Shown: positions 8,476 through 15,559 of the stretch, piece after piece | Position numbering within the stretch: position 1 is the stretch's first letter | Layout of the letters: every line of letters starts with the position of its first letter | NCBI RefSeq assembly: GCF_900177675.1 | Contig: NZ_FXWM01000001.1 | Span: forward strand, 6,333,001 to 6,397,000 | From: Bacillus sp. OV166 | GTDB taxonomy: Bacteria; Bacillota; Bacilli; Bacillales; Cytobacillaceae | DNA: 64,000 nucleotides | Reading direction: 5' to 3' | Program-made: the position numbers and the translations under genes | Notes under the pieces: model-generated | The model's input: only the letters and a program-made list of their open reading frames with translations | Database searches by the model: none | What the model was told of the DNA's origin: nothing

Positions 8476-8503
8476 AACCGCCTTTTTACGAAAGGCGGTT
8501 TTT
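8476..8503 (+). terminator. Intrinsic terminator
   Basis: AACCGCCTTT / AAAGGCGGTT with a five-base loop and T run; near-identical to the terminator at 7163. Confidence 0.85.
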
Positions 8504-8506
8504 GTT

Positions 8507-8672
8507 TTGGAGGAAATTGGGAGATTTCCTTAGCAGTATCCAGGATTGATACACGCGAACGTTTCAATGGTGGTATCGAGGTTTTCTGAGTCTGGAATTC
8601 ATCTCGGAGCCAAGGATCGGTCGCAGCCGTGCGTGAGGTATAGGGAACGAAGATCGAGTTCATTTTTTAAAA
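8507..8672. repeat. Dispersed intergenic repeat, copy A
   Basis: Begins TTGGAGGAAAT and includes TTCTGAGTCTGG, ATTCATCTCGGAG and GAAGATCGAGTTCATTTT. Related copies are at 13046-13135 (right part only) and 15318-15490 (full). Divergence among copies includes stops in all frames, so it is probably non-coding. Confidence 0.7.
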
Positions 8673-8875
8673 ATTTCCTGTCCCAACTGTCCGTCCTATC
8701 CGCCCTGACCGATGTGGACTCTCTGTCGATGATTCACGCGGAGGCTTCGATTGGGATCGGTATTCATGCCTATTCTCCATTAGCCGGGGGATGTCAAAAA
8801 CGCAGGAAGTAAAAGCATCAAGAAAGAATAAAATGGATAACCATTCCTGACACGATGGTTATCCATTCCACTTAA

Positions 8876-9004
8876 CTATTTTTTACTATCTCTTGCGGCT
8901 TGTTTCCTAGCTTTTTTACTTTGTGTCAGCTCGCCTCCAAATTCTGTATCTGCTTTATTACCGCCAGTATGGGGCTGATTTCGATTGTTATTACGGTTTG
9001 TCAT
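8876..9004 (-). CDS. Small acid-soluble-spore-protein-like peptide, 42 aa
   Basis: The start at 9004 is set by GGAGGAGGG upstream; an in-frame earlier ATG lacks a ribosome site. The product is MTNRNNNRNQPHTGG followed by ADTEFGGE and a Lys/Ala/Gln-rich tail. The TEFxxE motif followed by Lys/Gln/Ser-rich sequence recalls gamma-type SASPs, which store amino acids in the spore core, but it is half the usual length. Function is inferred from composition only. Confidence 0.6.
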   Translation of the reverse strand: MTNRNNNRNQPHTGGNKADTEFGGELTQSKKARKQAARDSKK

Positions 9005-9176
9005 CGTATTCCCTCCTCCGTCATCATATGTAGATTTTCCTTGATGTTTCAAATAAGCCACCATTTGAAGTAACGTAAGTAGGATCGTTTGCTTCCTAAA
9101 ACGTAAATTTTAGCGACTAATTTTATAGTGCTTTTTTACCATTAGATTTATTCCATAAATAATAGGATTTTCAAAG

Positions 9177-9234
9177 AATAAATAGCTGCCAAAAACGTTT
9201 GGAAATCCCAAGTGTTTTTTGTCAGCTATTTATT
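9177..9234. terminator. Long hairpin, likely terminator
   Basis: AATAAATAGCTG (9177) pairs with CAGCTATTTATT (9223), with inner CAAAAAC/GTTTTTTG pairing. It lies between two minus-strand genes. Confidence 0.65.
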
Positions 9235-9313
9235 GTTAAATATAAAAGCAAATTCATATGCTATTTTTAATGTGAATATATTTGTTGAAAAACTACCTAC
9301 ATCTACTTCAATA

Positions 9314-9835
9314 TCATAGATACTTCTCCATTCGAATATCAGTCCACATTTTACCTTGCCAATAGGTAAAATTTTCGATCCGGCCAATTTCTTTGTAGCC
9401 TAGCTTCTGATAAAGTTTCTGTGCTTGTTTGTTAAATTCAAATACGCCTAATTCAATCCGTTTCAGCCCCTGCCTCTTAATCTGTTCCTCCATATATTGA
9501 ATCGCATCATAACCAATCCCTTTGCCTCGTCCTTCGGATTCACCAAGAGTGATCCCAATCCAGGCGGTCCCAGGCTCTTTTTTGTAGAGATAATTTGGAT
9601 CGACCACATAGTTCATTTCACCGATTAACTCGTCATTGAGATAGATAAGATAGATGTGATGGTCTTCCAGGCGTTTTGTTAAGTCCTCCAGGGACATTTC
9701 TTCACGACGTTCCATTTCCGATTGGTTTTGGTTCGGGCGAGTCAACGGAATTAATGCTGGGTCGTTTTCCCAACGGTTAAACACCTCAACGATATTTGAG
9801 GTAGGTTCAGTTAATTTTATAAAATTAGTCGTCAT
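9314..9835 (-). CDS. GNAT family N-acetyltransferase
   Basis: 173 aa with a GNAT fold: strand motif YLIYLNDELIGEMNY, the acetyl-CoA loop GESEGRGKGIGYDAI at about 108-122 (Q/RxxGxG/A-type) and the C-terminal FNKQAQKLYQKLGYKEIG. The acceptor is not predictable; similar proteins acetylate small amines or protein N-termini. It is transcribed alone, with a strong hairpin after the stop. ATG at 9835 follows GAGGAGAGCACA. Confidence 0.88.
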   Translation of the reverse strand: MTTNFIKLTEPTSNIVEVFNRWENDPALIPLTRPNQNQSEMERREEMSLEDLTKRLEDHHIYLIYLNDELIGEMNYVVDPNYLYKKEPGTAWIGITLGESEGRGKGIGYDAIQYMEEQIKRQGLKRIELGVFEFNKQAQKLYQKLGYKEIGRIENFTYWQGKMWTDIRMEKYL

Positions 9836-9992
9836 TGTGCTCTCCTCTCTAATTTGCTCTGTGATTATTCATCATTTAAGATAGTGCTAGGATATGGTAG
9901 TTGATATAGCGTCTTCCTTTTCAGGATACATGATATAGTTTGACTTAGTTAAGATTTTTTCATCAATAACCATAAAATGAGGTGTATTTTAG

Positions 9993-10505
9993 TTGAAAGT
10001 GATTGAAACAGAACGATTGGTCCTTCGCTGGTTAACGCAAGATGATGCCGCGTTTATTCTCGAGCTTTTGAATGATCCTTCTTGGATACGGTTCATCGGT
10101 GATCGAGGGGTGCGGACGTTAGAGGATGCTAAGAACTACCTTGTAACGGGACCGATGGAGATGTACTCCCGGCTGGGCTTTGGTCTTTATATGACGGAGC
10201 TAAAAGATGAAGGAAGGACCCCGATTGGGATTTGCGGATTGATTAAACGAGATACTTTAGAGGATGTCGATCTTGGTTTTGCCTTTTTATCAAGGTTTCA
10301 AACTAAAGGTTATGGTTTTGAGGCAGCTTCTGCCACGCTTGTCTATGGAAGGGAACAACTCGGTCTGAAGCGGATTGTGGCGATCACCTCTGAGGACAAT
10401 GATGGGTCATCGAGACTGCTTGAAAAGGTCGGAATGAAGTTTGAAGGGATGGTTACCCTCCCTCATGATTCGGAGGAACTTAAGTTGTTTGGGGTTGATT
10501 TTTAA
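9993..10505 (+). CDS. GNAT acetyltransferase, RimJ/RimL-like
   Basis: 170 aa starting at TTG with GAGGTG upstream. The N-terminal ETERLVLRWLTQDDA is the RimJ/RimL-type opening; FLSRFQTKGYGFEAA is the acetyl-CoA binding loop and DNDGSSRLLEKVGMKFEG the C-terminal alpha4/beta7 motif. Likely an N-terminal or small-molecule acetyltransferase. Its upstream region (9911-9970) resembles 15112-15166, suggesting a duplicated control segment. Confidence 0.88.
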   Translation: MKVIETERLVLRWLTQDDAAFILELLNDPSWIRFIGDRGVRTLEDAKNYLVTGPMEMYSRLGFGLYMTELKDEGRTPIGICGLIKRDTLEDVDLGFAFLSRFQTKGYGFEAASATLVYGREQLGLKRIVAITSEDNDGSSRLLEKVGMKFEGMVTLPHDSEELKLFGVDF

Positions 10506-10586
10506 GTAGGTTTTCAATAGAAAATACCTACAGTTCATATTAAGCCATTCTCATTTGGAGTACCCGCAACTATAAAGACATTTATA

Positions 10587-10620
10587 AAAGCAATGCTTTA
10601 GATAGCGCATCGCTTTTTTT
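10587..10620 (+). terminator. Intrinsic terminator after GNAT gene
   Basis: AAAGCAATGC pairs with GCATCGCTTT (one mismatch), followed by seven T. It isolates the following riboswitch unit. Confidence 0.75.
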
Positions 10621-10683
10621 ATTGTTAAATCAACGTTCCTGCCAATTAATGTCGAACTTTTTAGAATTATATTTATTTGTTTA

Positions 10684-10712
10684 TTAGAAAACATATATTA
10701 CCATTGTACTAT
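10684..10712 (+). promoter_or_regulatory. Sigma-A type promoter of the riboswitch transcript
   Basis: TTAGAA, 17-base spacer, TACTAT. The predicted start site near 10719 lies about 25 bases before the aptamer, leaving room for P1. The -35 is weak (4/6). Confidence 0.5.
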
Positions 10713-10740
10713 GAGCTTTAATTCTTTAATTCTTTAATTA

Positions 10741-10823
10741 GTTAAAAGCAAACCTTTCGAAAGACTGGGACGCAAAGCTACAGGTCTAAGGTTTTAAACT
10801 ATGATCGCTGGGTTGCCTAAAAT
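10741..10823 (+). ncRNA. GEMM-I (cyclic-di-GMP class I type) riboswitch aptamer
   Basis: The conserved blocks of this aptamer appear in order: GCAAACC (10748), a P2 stem capped by GAAA, GGGACGCAAAGCT, CAGGTCTAAGG (tetraloop receptor), CTATGATCGCTGGG, and TTGCC closing P1 against GCAA. The base before GCAAACC is A (10747), where most c-di-GMP aptamers have G; by homology to position 20 of the Vc2 aptamer this base contacts the ligand, and A occurs in variants that bind cyclic GMP-AMP. P2 has two likely mismatches. It lies directly upstream of a SinI-like gene. Confidence 0.9.
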
Positions 10824-10838
10824 TGTACATATTTTAGG
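10816..10838 (+). promoter_or_regulatory. Ribosome-site-sequestering hairpin (riboswitch expression platform)
   Basis: CCTAAAAT (10816-10823) pairs perfectly with ATTTTAGG (10831-10838); the latter covers the first half of the AGGAGG ribosome site (10836-10841). The left arm begins with the last bases of the aptamer P1. The two structures exclude each other, so ligand-stabilised P1 should free the ribosome site: a translational ON switch. This is inference from pairing only. Confidence 0.65.
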
Positions 10839-10848
10839 AGGTTGTATT

Positions 10849-10962
10849 ATGATCGTACCAACATGTGAAAAAGAACTAGATAATGAATGGGTGGAGCTTA
10901 TTAAGCAAGCTCTAGAGCTGGAAATATCCGTTGATGAAATTAGAGATTTTCTTAGTAAATAA
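10849..10962 (+). CDS. SinI-like anti-repressor peptide, 37 aa
   Basis: Begins MIVPTCEKELDNEWVELIKQ and ends DEIRDFLSK. The pattern LDxEWVELxxxAxExxISxxEIRxxL matches the SinR-binding helical hairpin of B. subtilis SinI almost throughout, lacking the C-terminal extension. SinI-type peptides bind SinR or SlrR by domain swapping and relieve repression of matrix genes. ATG 10849 is seven bases after AGGAGG, inside the riboswitch platform. No SinR is in the window. The diguanylate cyclase gene follows 112 bases downstream. Confidence 0.88.
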   Translation: MIVPTCEKELDNEWVELIKQALELEISVDEIRDFLSK

Positions 10963-10982
10963 TTGAGTCCATTATACTATGG

Positions 10983-11021
10983 AAAAACGTCAGAAAGTTA
11001 CTAAAATGTAAGTCGTTTTTT
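10983..11021 (+). terminator. Weak candidate terminator after the SinI-like gene
   Basis: AAAAACG / CGTTTTTT arms with a small inner TTAC/GTAA stem. It could limit read-through into the diguanylate cyclase gene, but the long loop makes this uncertain. Confidence 0.35.
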
Positions 11022-11074
11022 GCCCTATCCATAAAAAAATGTAAAAGATAAAAGAGTTTATTACAGGATAAGTG

Positions 11075-12241
11075 ATGAAAATGAAATATAAAGGAAGCAT
11101 AACTGCGTTTATTCTTGTTCTAATTACTAATTGTTTGTATATAACCTATTATTTTTCTAGAGATGGATACGTTGATACTATTGAATTTATAGGGTTGCCA
11201 ATAATGCTAACACTCGCTTGGTGGTGTGGTAAACAGTTTGACAAAGTGAAATTATTAATGGAAAAAGATAGGGTTCAAAGTAAGGAATTACAAAGAATTA
11301 ATGAACAGTTTCAAGTTATATATGAGAAATCGCCTATTGGTATTACTCTCATGGATAAAAACAGCAGACCTGTTATGGCCAATCCAAAGTTACAAGATAT
11401 CCTTGGGTATAGTGAGAAAGAATTACAAAATATGACTTTTGGTGATATTAGTCATGCCGATGATACTACTATAAGTTTGGGACTCTTGAATGAATTATTG
11501 GAAGGAAAAATCGATCATTTTCAATTAGAAAAGCGTTATTATCGTAAGGACGGACAATTGGTTTGGGGTAAAGTAACTTCATCTCTATTTCCTGGAAACA
11601 ATGATAAATTCTCCTATGTTATTGGAATGGTAACTGATATTACTGAACAAAAGGCAGCGGAACAGCACCTTCTAGAAGCTTATCAAGAGATGGAAGATCT
11701 TTCGAAAAGAGATGGATTAACTGGCATTGCTAATCGTCGTTATTTTGATGAATATTTGATTCGAGAATGGAGACAGGCTTTACGCTCCAGTAAACCACTA
11801 TCGCTAATCTTGATGGATATTGATTCTTTTAAGGAGTTTAACGATACATATGGTCATATGGGCGGTGACGAATGCTTAAAACAAGTAGCAAGTATTTTAG
11901 AGAAGACCGTTAAGCGACGAACAGATTCAGTTGCTCGCTATGGCGGTGAAGAGTTTGCAATCATTTTGCCGGAAACAGTTATAAATGATGCTTGTATTGT
12001 GGCAGAAAAAATACGCTCTACCATTGAAGAGTTACATATTCCTCATGTCGGGTCTAATGTTAGTAAATTCCTTACAGTCAGTGTTGGCGCTGCTACAATA
12101 ATTCCAGATTTTAATTCTAATCCAGAGGATTTAATCCGTGAAGCAGATAGGGCACTATATCTGGCAAAACAAAAAGGTCGCAATCGAGTTGAATCATATA
12201 GTAAATATAGCGAAAGAAAGCTACTCCCTAATATTGTTTAA
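11075..12241 (+). CDS. Membrane PAS-GGDEF diguanylate cyclase
   Basis: Makes cyclic di-GMP from two GTP. Two N-terminal membrane segments (about 6-24 and 33-50), a PAS domain at about 72-195 (QVIYEKSPIGITLMDKNSRP to MVTDITEQKA) and a GGDEF domain to the C-terminus. The active site is RYGGEEFAIILPE, and RRTD five residues upstream is an intact product-inhibition I-site. Metal site DIDSFKEFNDTYGHMGGDE is present in part as SLILMDIDSFK. The start is ATG 11075 or GTG one codon earlier. It follows the riboswitch and SinI-like gene, suggesting one regulatory unit. Confidence 0.95.
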   Translation: MKMKYKGSITAFILVLITNCLYITYYFSRDGYVDTIEFIGLPIMLTLAWWCGKQFDKVKLLMEKDRVQSKELQRINEQFQVIYEKSPIGITLMDKNSRPVMANPKLQDILGYSEKELQNMTFGDISHADDTTISLGLLNELLEGKIDHFQLEKRYYRKDGQLVWGKVTSSLFPGNNDKFSYVIGMVTDITEQKAAEQHLLEAYQEMEDLSKRDGLTGIANRRYFDEYLIREWRQALRSSKPLSLILMDIDSFKEFNDTYGHMGGDECLKQVASILEKTVKRRTDSVARYGGEEFAIILPETVINDACIVAEKIRSTIEELHIPHVGSNVSKFLTVSVGAATIIPDFNSNPEDLIREADRALYLAKQKGRNRVESYSKYSERKLLPNIV

Positions 12242-12676
12242 GTGGATTAGCTTTATTTATTTGAAATGATCCACTAACCGGGACCCAGTCCTCATCCTTT
12301 TCTTCTATTGTCTGTAGAATGCATGATTTAAATCTTAGAACCATTCCATTAAATACGGCAATGCTGCTTTTAGTTATATTGCGGTCCCCTTCTAATAAAA
12401 AAACAGATGGAGCTATGCCAACTGTCTTAAAGAAACCTAATTTTCTTTCTGCGACTTTTCCAAATTTTCACAAAAAATTGCCTGTTTTCACTTTTAAAGA
12501 ATTTAATATTAATGAATTTCAACGGTGTCCAAACTTCCTTCATCTGATACAACGGCACACTATTCACCCACTTAGAATTTTTTATACTACCATTATAATA
12601 CAAAAATTCCAAAAATTAAATTATTTATACCTGAATAAATAATTAAAACATCTGTGACATTAGAGCACTGTTAGTT
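12242..12676. other. Gene-poor interval
   Basis: AT-rich DNA with no ribosome site or family-like frame; a 107-codon plus frame exists but has no coding character. The interval precedes a gene remnant and probably reflects decay after duplication. Confidence 0.5.
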
Positions 12677-12841
12677 AGAGATTTAATGTTCTTTGCTCCA
12701 ACCAAGGCAAGTCGGCCGACACATGTTGCAATGTATATCGGTAATGGTAAGATGATTATGTCTTCTTCTTCAAAAGGAGTCATGATTACAAGCACAAACA
12801 ATCTATATTGGCATCCAAGATATATTGGAACAAAACGCGTT
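12677..12841 (+). pseudogene. 3' remnant of a duplicated NlpC/P60 gene
   Basis: About 165 bases are nearly identical to the last 55 codons of the intact gene at 13847-14299, from GATTTAATGTTCTTTGCTCC to the stop and the following terminator. The 5' two thirds are missing. The remnant retains THVAMYIGNGKMIM but not the catalytic cysteine. It shows that this hydrolase locus was duplicated and one copy truncated. Confidence 0.9.
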
Positions 12842-12842
12842 T

Positions 12843-12870
12843 AAAGACCATCCTAGATGGTCTTTTTTTT
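12843..12870 (+). terminator. Terminator retained by the remnant
   Basis: AAAGACCATC / GATGGTCTTT with an eight-T tail; homologous to the terminator at 14304. Confidence 0.9.
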
Positions 12871-12902
12871 CCGAAATTTCTTGTATTCGTGACAACAAAC
12901 TT

Positions 12903-12942
12903 AGCAACAGCGAAAACTGCAAAGGCGGTTTTCGCTGTTGCT
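12903..12942. terminator. Perfect 15-bp hairpin
   Basis: AGCAACAGCGAAAAC (12903) pairs with GTTTTCGCTGTTGCT (12928), loop of ten. No long T run on the plus side. Possible terminator for a lost gene or a stable RNA hairpin. Confidence 0.55.
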
Positions 12943-13045
12943 TTAGTGGAAGCTACCCAATACCAATGTTTAGCTTTCTTTTTTATTTCCTTGAAGTCTT
13001 CATCAAGATCCTTTTCTAAAGTTTGTTTGTCGTTGGGTGAATAAA

Positions 13046-13135
13046 TCGAGGTGTTCTGAGTCTGGGATTCATCTCGGAGTCAAGGATGGGGCGCAACCAT
13101 GAACGAGGATTAGGGACCGAAGATCAAGCTCATTT
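13046..13135. repeat. Dispersed intergenic repeat, copy B (partial)
   Basis: Contains TTCTGAGTCTGGGATTCATC and GACCGAAGATCAAGCTCATT, matching the right part of copies at 8507 and 15318. Stops interrupt the frames open in the other copies. Confidence 0.7.
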
Positions 13136-13202
13136 TTATAAGCTTTTGTTCTTTAGCTTATCAATTTTCTTACTTGTTTTTATTTGGAATGAAGCATATT
13201 AT

Positions 13203-13218
13203 AGGAATATATGTTCCT
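13203..13218. promoter_or_regulatory. Inverted repeat upstream of the CMD gene
   Basis: AGGAA-N6-TTCCT lies about 50 bases before the start, near plausible -10 hexamers. It may be an operator for an unlinked repressor; no regulator gene is adjacent. Confidence 0.35.
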
Positions 13219-13264
13219 GTTTTGGGATAATATAAAAGTTCACTATATTTTAGGAGGAATGGAA

Positions 13265-13711
13265 ATGGAACAACGCATTAATTATCTTGAAGTAGCACCC
13301 GAAGCACTTAACATTATGATGGAAATGGAGAAGTATACTAAATCTACTGGAATAGACCGTAAACTCCGTGAACTAATTAAAATCCGTGCTTCTCAAATTA
13401 ATGGCTGTGCTTTTTGTCTTAATATGCATACCTCTGACGCTCGAAAAATGGGTGAAACGGAACAGCGTTTATACTGCGTCAGCGCATGGGGAGAATGCGA
13501 TTTCTACACAGATGCTGAAAAAGTGGCATTAGAATTAACTGAACATGTGACATTAGTTCCAACTAAGCGTGTACCTGATGATCTTTATAATCGAGTGGGT
13601 ATACATTTTAGTGAAAAAGACTATGTAGATCTCGTTATTTTGATCAATCAAATTAATAGTTGGAATCGACTCTCCATTTCAATGGGAAATTTCGCCACTG
13701 CAGCAAAATAA
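13265..13711 (+). CDS. Carboxymuconolactone decarboxylase (AhpD-like) family protein
   Basis: 148 aa helical protein with the CMD signature CAFCLNMHTSDARKMG: a CxxC pair with downstream His, the redox centre of AhpD-like alkylhydroperoxidases. The upstream ELIKIRASQINGC and downstream LTEHVTLVP are family typical. Such proteins reduce peroxides or recycle a peroxidase partner. The ATG at 13265 is seven bases after AGGAGG; an earlier ATG overlaps the ribosome site. Monocistronic. Confidence 0.92.
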   Translation: MEQRINYLEVAPEALNIMMEMEKYTKSTGIDRKLRELIKIRASQINGCAFCLNMHTSDARKMGETEQRLYCVSAWGECDFYTDAEKVALELTEHVTLVPTKRVPDDLYNRVGIHFSEKDYVDLVILINQINSWNRLSISMGNFATAAK

Positions 13712-13758
13712 GAAATCTTGAATTTTACATATGAAATAAAATTATATCAATATAACTT

Positions 13759-13775
13759 TGTAATAAAATTGTAAT
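13759..13775 (+). promoter_or_regulatory. WalR box
   Basis: TGTAAT-AAAAT-TGTAAT matches the direct-repeat consensus TGTWAH-N5-TGTWAH exactly. It lies about 33 bases upstream of the -10 (TATAGT, 13808), the position of an activator site, which supports control of the downstream autolysin by the essential WalRK system. Confidence 0.65.
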
Positions 13776-13807
13776 TTGGCTGTGATGTCACTGTTACACC
13801 TTCCTAG

Positions 13808-13813
13808 TATAGT
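13808..13813 (+). promoter_or_regulatory. -10 element of NlpC/P60 gene
   Basis: TATAGT 34 bases before the start codon; the -35 region is poor, consistent with activation from the adjacent WalR box. Confidence 0.45.
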
Positions 13814-13846
13814 AAAGCTATCAAATCACACTAGGAGGTAACAATC

Positions 13847-14299
13847 ATGCTAAAGAAATTCATCGTAGCATTTGTCATTATCGTTTCTTGCGGCTCTTTG
13901 TTTGCTAACATGGGTGATAAAGCGGAAGCAGCGTATTATAATTCAAAGGCAGTTTCGGTTGCAAAGTCTAAATTAGGAGTACCTTATCGTTGGGGCGGAA
14001 TGTCACCAAGCGGCTTTGATTGTTCAGGACTTGTTAAATATTCCTATGCAAAAGCTGGAAGAACGCTAAACCGTACAGCGGCTCAAATGTTCTATGGAAA
14101 CGGATATCGTATCCATAATTATATACAACCAGGAGATTTAATGTTCTTTGCTCCAACCAAGGCAAGTCGGCCGACACATGTTGCCATGTATATCGGGAAT
14201 GGTAAAATGATCATGTCTTCTTCTTCAAAAGGAGTCATGATTACAAGTACAAACAACCCATATTGGCATCCAAGATATGTTGGAACAAAACGCGTTTAA
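13847..14299 (+). CDS. Secreted NlpC/P60 endopeptidase
   Basis: 150 aa: signal peptide (about 1-28, cleavage near AEA) followed only by an NlpC/P60 domain. Catalytic Cys in SGFDCSGLVKYSY, His in PTHVAMYIGNG, preceded by GVPYRWGGMSP. Without LysM or SH3 domains it is a compact wall hydrolase that should cut stem peptides. Strong AGGAGG upstream. A decayed 3' copy lies 1.1 kb upstream, and the larger LysM version is at 5421-6681. Confidence 0.94.
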   Translation: MLKKFIVAFVIIVSCGSLFANMGDKAEAAYYNSKAVSVAKSKLGVPYRWGGMSPSGFDCSGLVKYSYAKAGRTLNRTAAQMFYGNGYRIHNYIQPGDLMFFAPTKASRPTHVAMYIGNGKMIMSSSSKGVMITSTNNPYWHPRYVGTKRV

Positions 14300-14303
14300 C
14301 GAC

Positions 14304-14331
14304 AGACCATCCTTCTGAGATGGTCTTTTTC
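14304..14331 (+). terminator. Terminator of NlpC/P60 gene
   Basis: AGACCATC / GATGGTCT stem followed by a T-rich tail. Confidence 0.88.
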
Positions 14332-14383
14332 TTATCCACATATACTATTCTCGGGTTCGGACTTTATTTTCCCTCTTCCCAGT

Positions 14384-14902
14384 TTAATCATTTCTATTTG
14401 TTTTCCAGCCTATATTAATGGAATCATCATGGAAAAACTCAATTATATATTTTTGGACAGGGCAATAATAATACATGTCGCTTCCTAGCCAAATAATTTC
14501 ATCAAATTTGTTCAATAACTCTGTTGTTAATCTCGTTTTTACACATGGATAATCATCATAACCCCAAAAAACATATATCGGGCTGGAGGAATTAAAGCCT
14601 TTTTCTTTTAAAAGTAAAGGAATGCGGCTAATGTCTTTTTCATTTATTTCCATTCTATTAACTGAACTGTCGGCCCAGTCAATTCTATTCCAAAAAGCAA
14701 TGGGAAAGGTTTCACCCATGTCCTCTAGGATTAATCTAGTTTCGTTTGTATCTAGAATTTCATATTCAATTTCATCCCCAAATGCCTCTTCGAATGCCTG
14801 TCTTACAGTTTTTTCTTGTAACTTTGCGTGTTGCAGCATTTCTTTCTGCTTTTGAACCTTTACTAGTTCCTTTAACCTCGCTTGTCGCTCATCTTTGTTC
14901 AC
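14384..14902 (-). CDS. Uncharacterised cytoplasmic protein, 172 aa
   Basis: Starts MNKDERQARLKELVKVQKQK, a charged helix, then an alpha/beta domain with YVFWGYDDYPCVKT, FDEIIWLGSDMYYYC and YIIEFFHDDSINIGW. The C-terminal part resembles small SMI1/immunity-like or DUF-type Bacillus proteins, but I cannot name a family with certainty. No signal peptide. It is monocistronic and sits next to repeat-rich intergenic DNA. Confidence 0.7.
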   Translation of the reverse strand: MNKDERQARLKELVKVQKQKEMLQHAKLQEKTVRQAFEEAFGDEIEYEILDTNETRLILEDMGETFPIAFWNRIDWADSSVNRMEINEKDISRIPLLLKEKGFNSSSPIYVFWGYDDYPCVKTRLTTELLNKFDEIIWLGSDMYYYCPVQKYIIEFFHDDSINIGWKTNRND

Positions 14903-15317
14903 AGTTACACTCTACTCCTTTTTTTGCACTTCATTAGGCAGCGTTATATTTTAGTTGATGGTCTTATCACCATGATCAGTGGAACCACTTTGAGTAGTAG
15001 GTGGACTAATTCAAAGGTGATAATTACCCATTTATGATGTCTATAACAGAAGATAGGATTTTCAAAATCAATTTCTCCAGGGGAAGAATGCTACAATAAC
15101 GAATTGTAACTTTCTTCCTTTTTAGGATACATGATATGGTGTGACTTGGATATGAATTTTTAATGAATAACAACCTACAAAGTCAACCGGATGCATCTGG
15201 CAGCGAAAGGTGCTAAGCTATATAGCTACTTTTCCTAATTCACATATAAAACGAGCAGTTAACCATACTTTGCTCTTGTTCCTGAAATAGTTTTTTAATC
15301 GCCCTTTTAGGAAAGGG

Positions 15318-15490
15318 TGGTTTTTGTTTTGGAGGAAATCGGGAGATTTCCTTAGCACTATCAAGGATTGGAAGACTCGAACTATTCCATTGCTGTGTCG
15401 ATGTTTTCTGAGTCTGGGATTCGTTTTGGAGCCAAAGATAGGTTGTAACGGAGCGCGAGGTACAGCAAACGTAGATCGAGTTCATTTTAA
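15318..15490. repeat. Dispersed intergenic repeat, copy C
   Basis: TTGGAGGAAATCGGGAGATT through TAGATCGAGTTCATTTTAAT aligns with 8507-8672 along its length, with about one difference in six bases by eye. Confidence 0.7.
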
Positions 15491-15491
15491 T

Positions 15492-15540
15492 AAAACATAG
15501 AAAATACCTACACTTCAAATGTAGGTATTTTCTATGTTTT
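15492..15540. terminator. Perfect 21-bp hairpin terminator
   Basis: Arms 15492-15512 and 15520-15540 are exact complements around a seven-base loop. A single half of a related hairpin (ATAGAAAATACCTACAGTTC) is at about 10517. Confidence 0.8.
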
Positions 15541-15559
15541 TAGCCATGGCACTAAAAAG

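Larger units (their letters stand above)
8330..8875. other. Gene-poor interval with dispersed repeat
   Basis: No supportable gene. It holds a sequence at 8389-8433 (CCTACAAAG to GCTAAGCTA) whose variant recurs at 15175-15222, a terminator at 8476, and the dispersed element at 8507-8672. The short frames seen here on either strand match between copies only in patches and are broken in the copy near 13.1 kb. Confidence 0.6.
14903..15559. other. Gene-poor interval with repeats
   Basis: Contains a segment (15112-15166) similar to 9911-9970, the 15175-15222 variant of the sequence at 8389, a terminator-like stem near 15295, repeat copy C, and a long hairpin. No credible gene. Confidence 0.6.

Noticed and set aside
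8343..8663. 106-codon minus frame resembling one at 15240-15518
   Set aside because: Similarity follows the dispersed DNA repeat; the third copy has stops in this frame and no copy has a ribosome site.
12319..12642. 107-codon plus-strand frame
   Set aside because: No ribosome site, odd composition and opposing stops; looks like AT-rich non-coding DNA.
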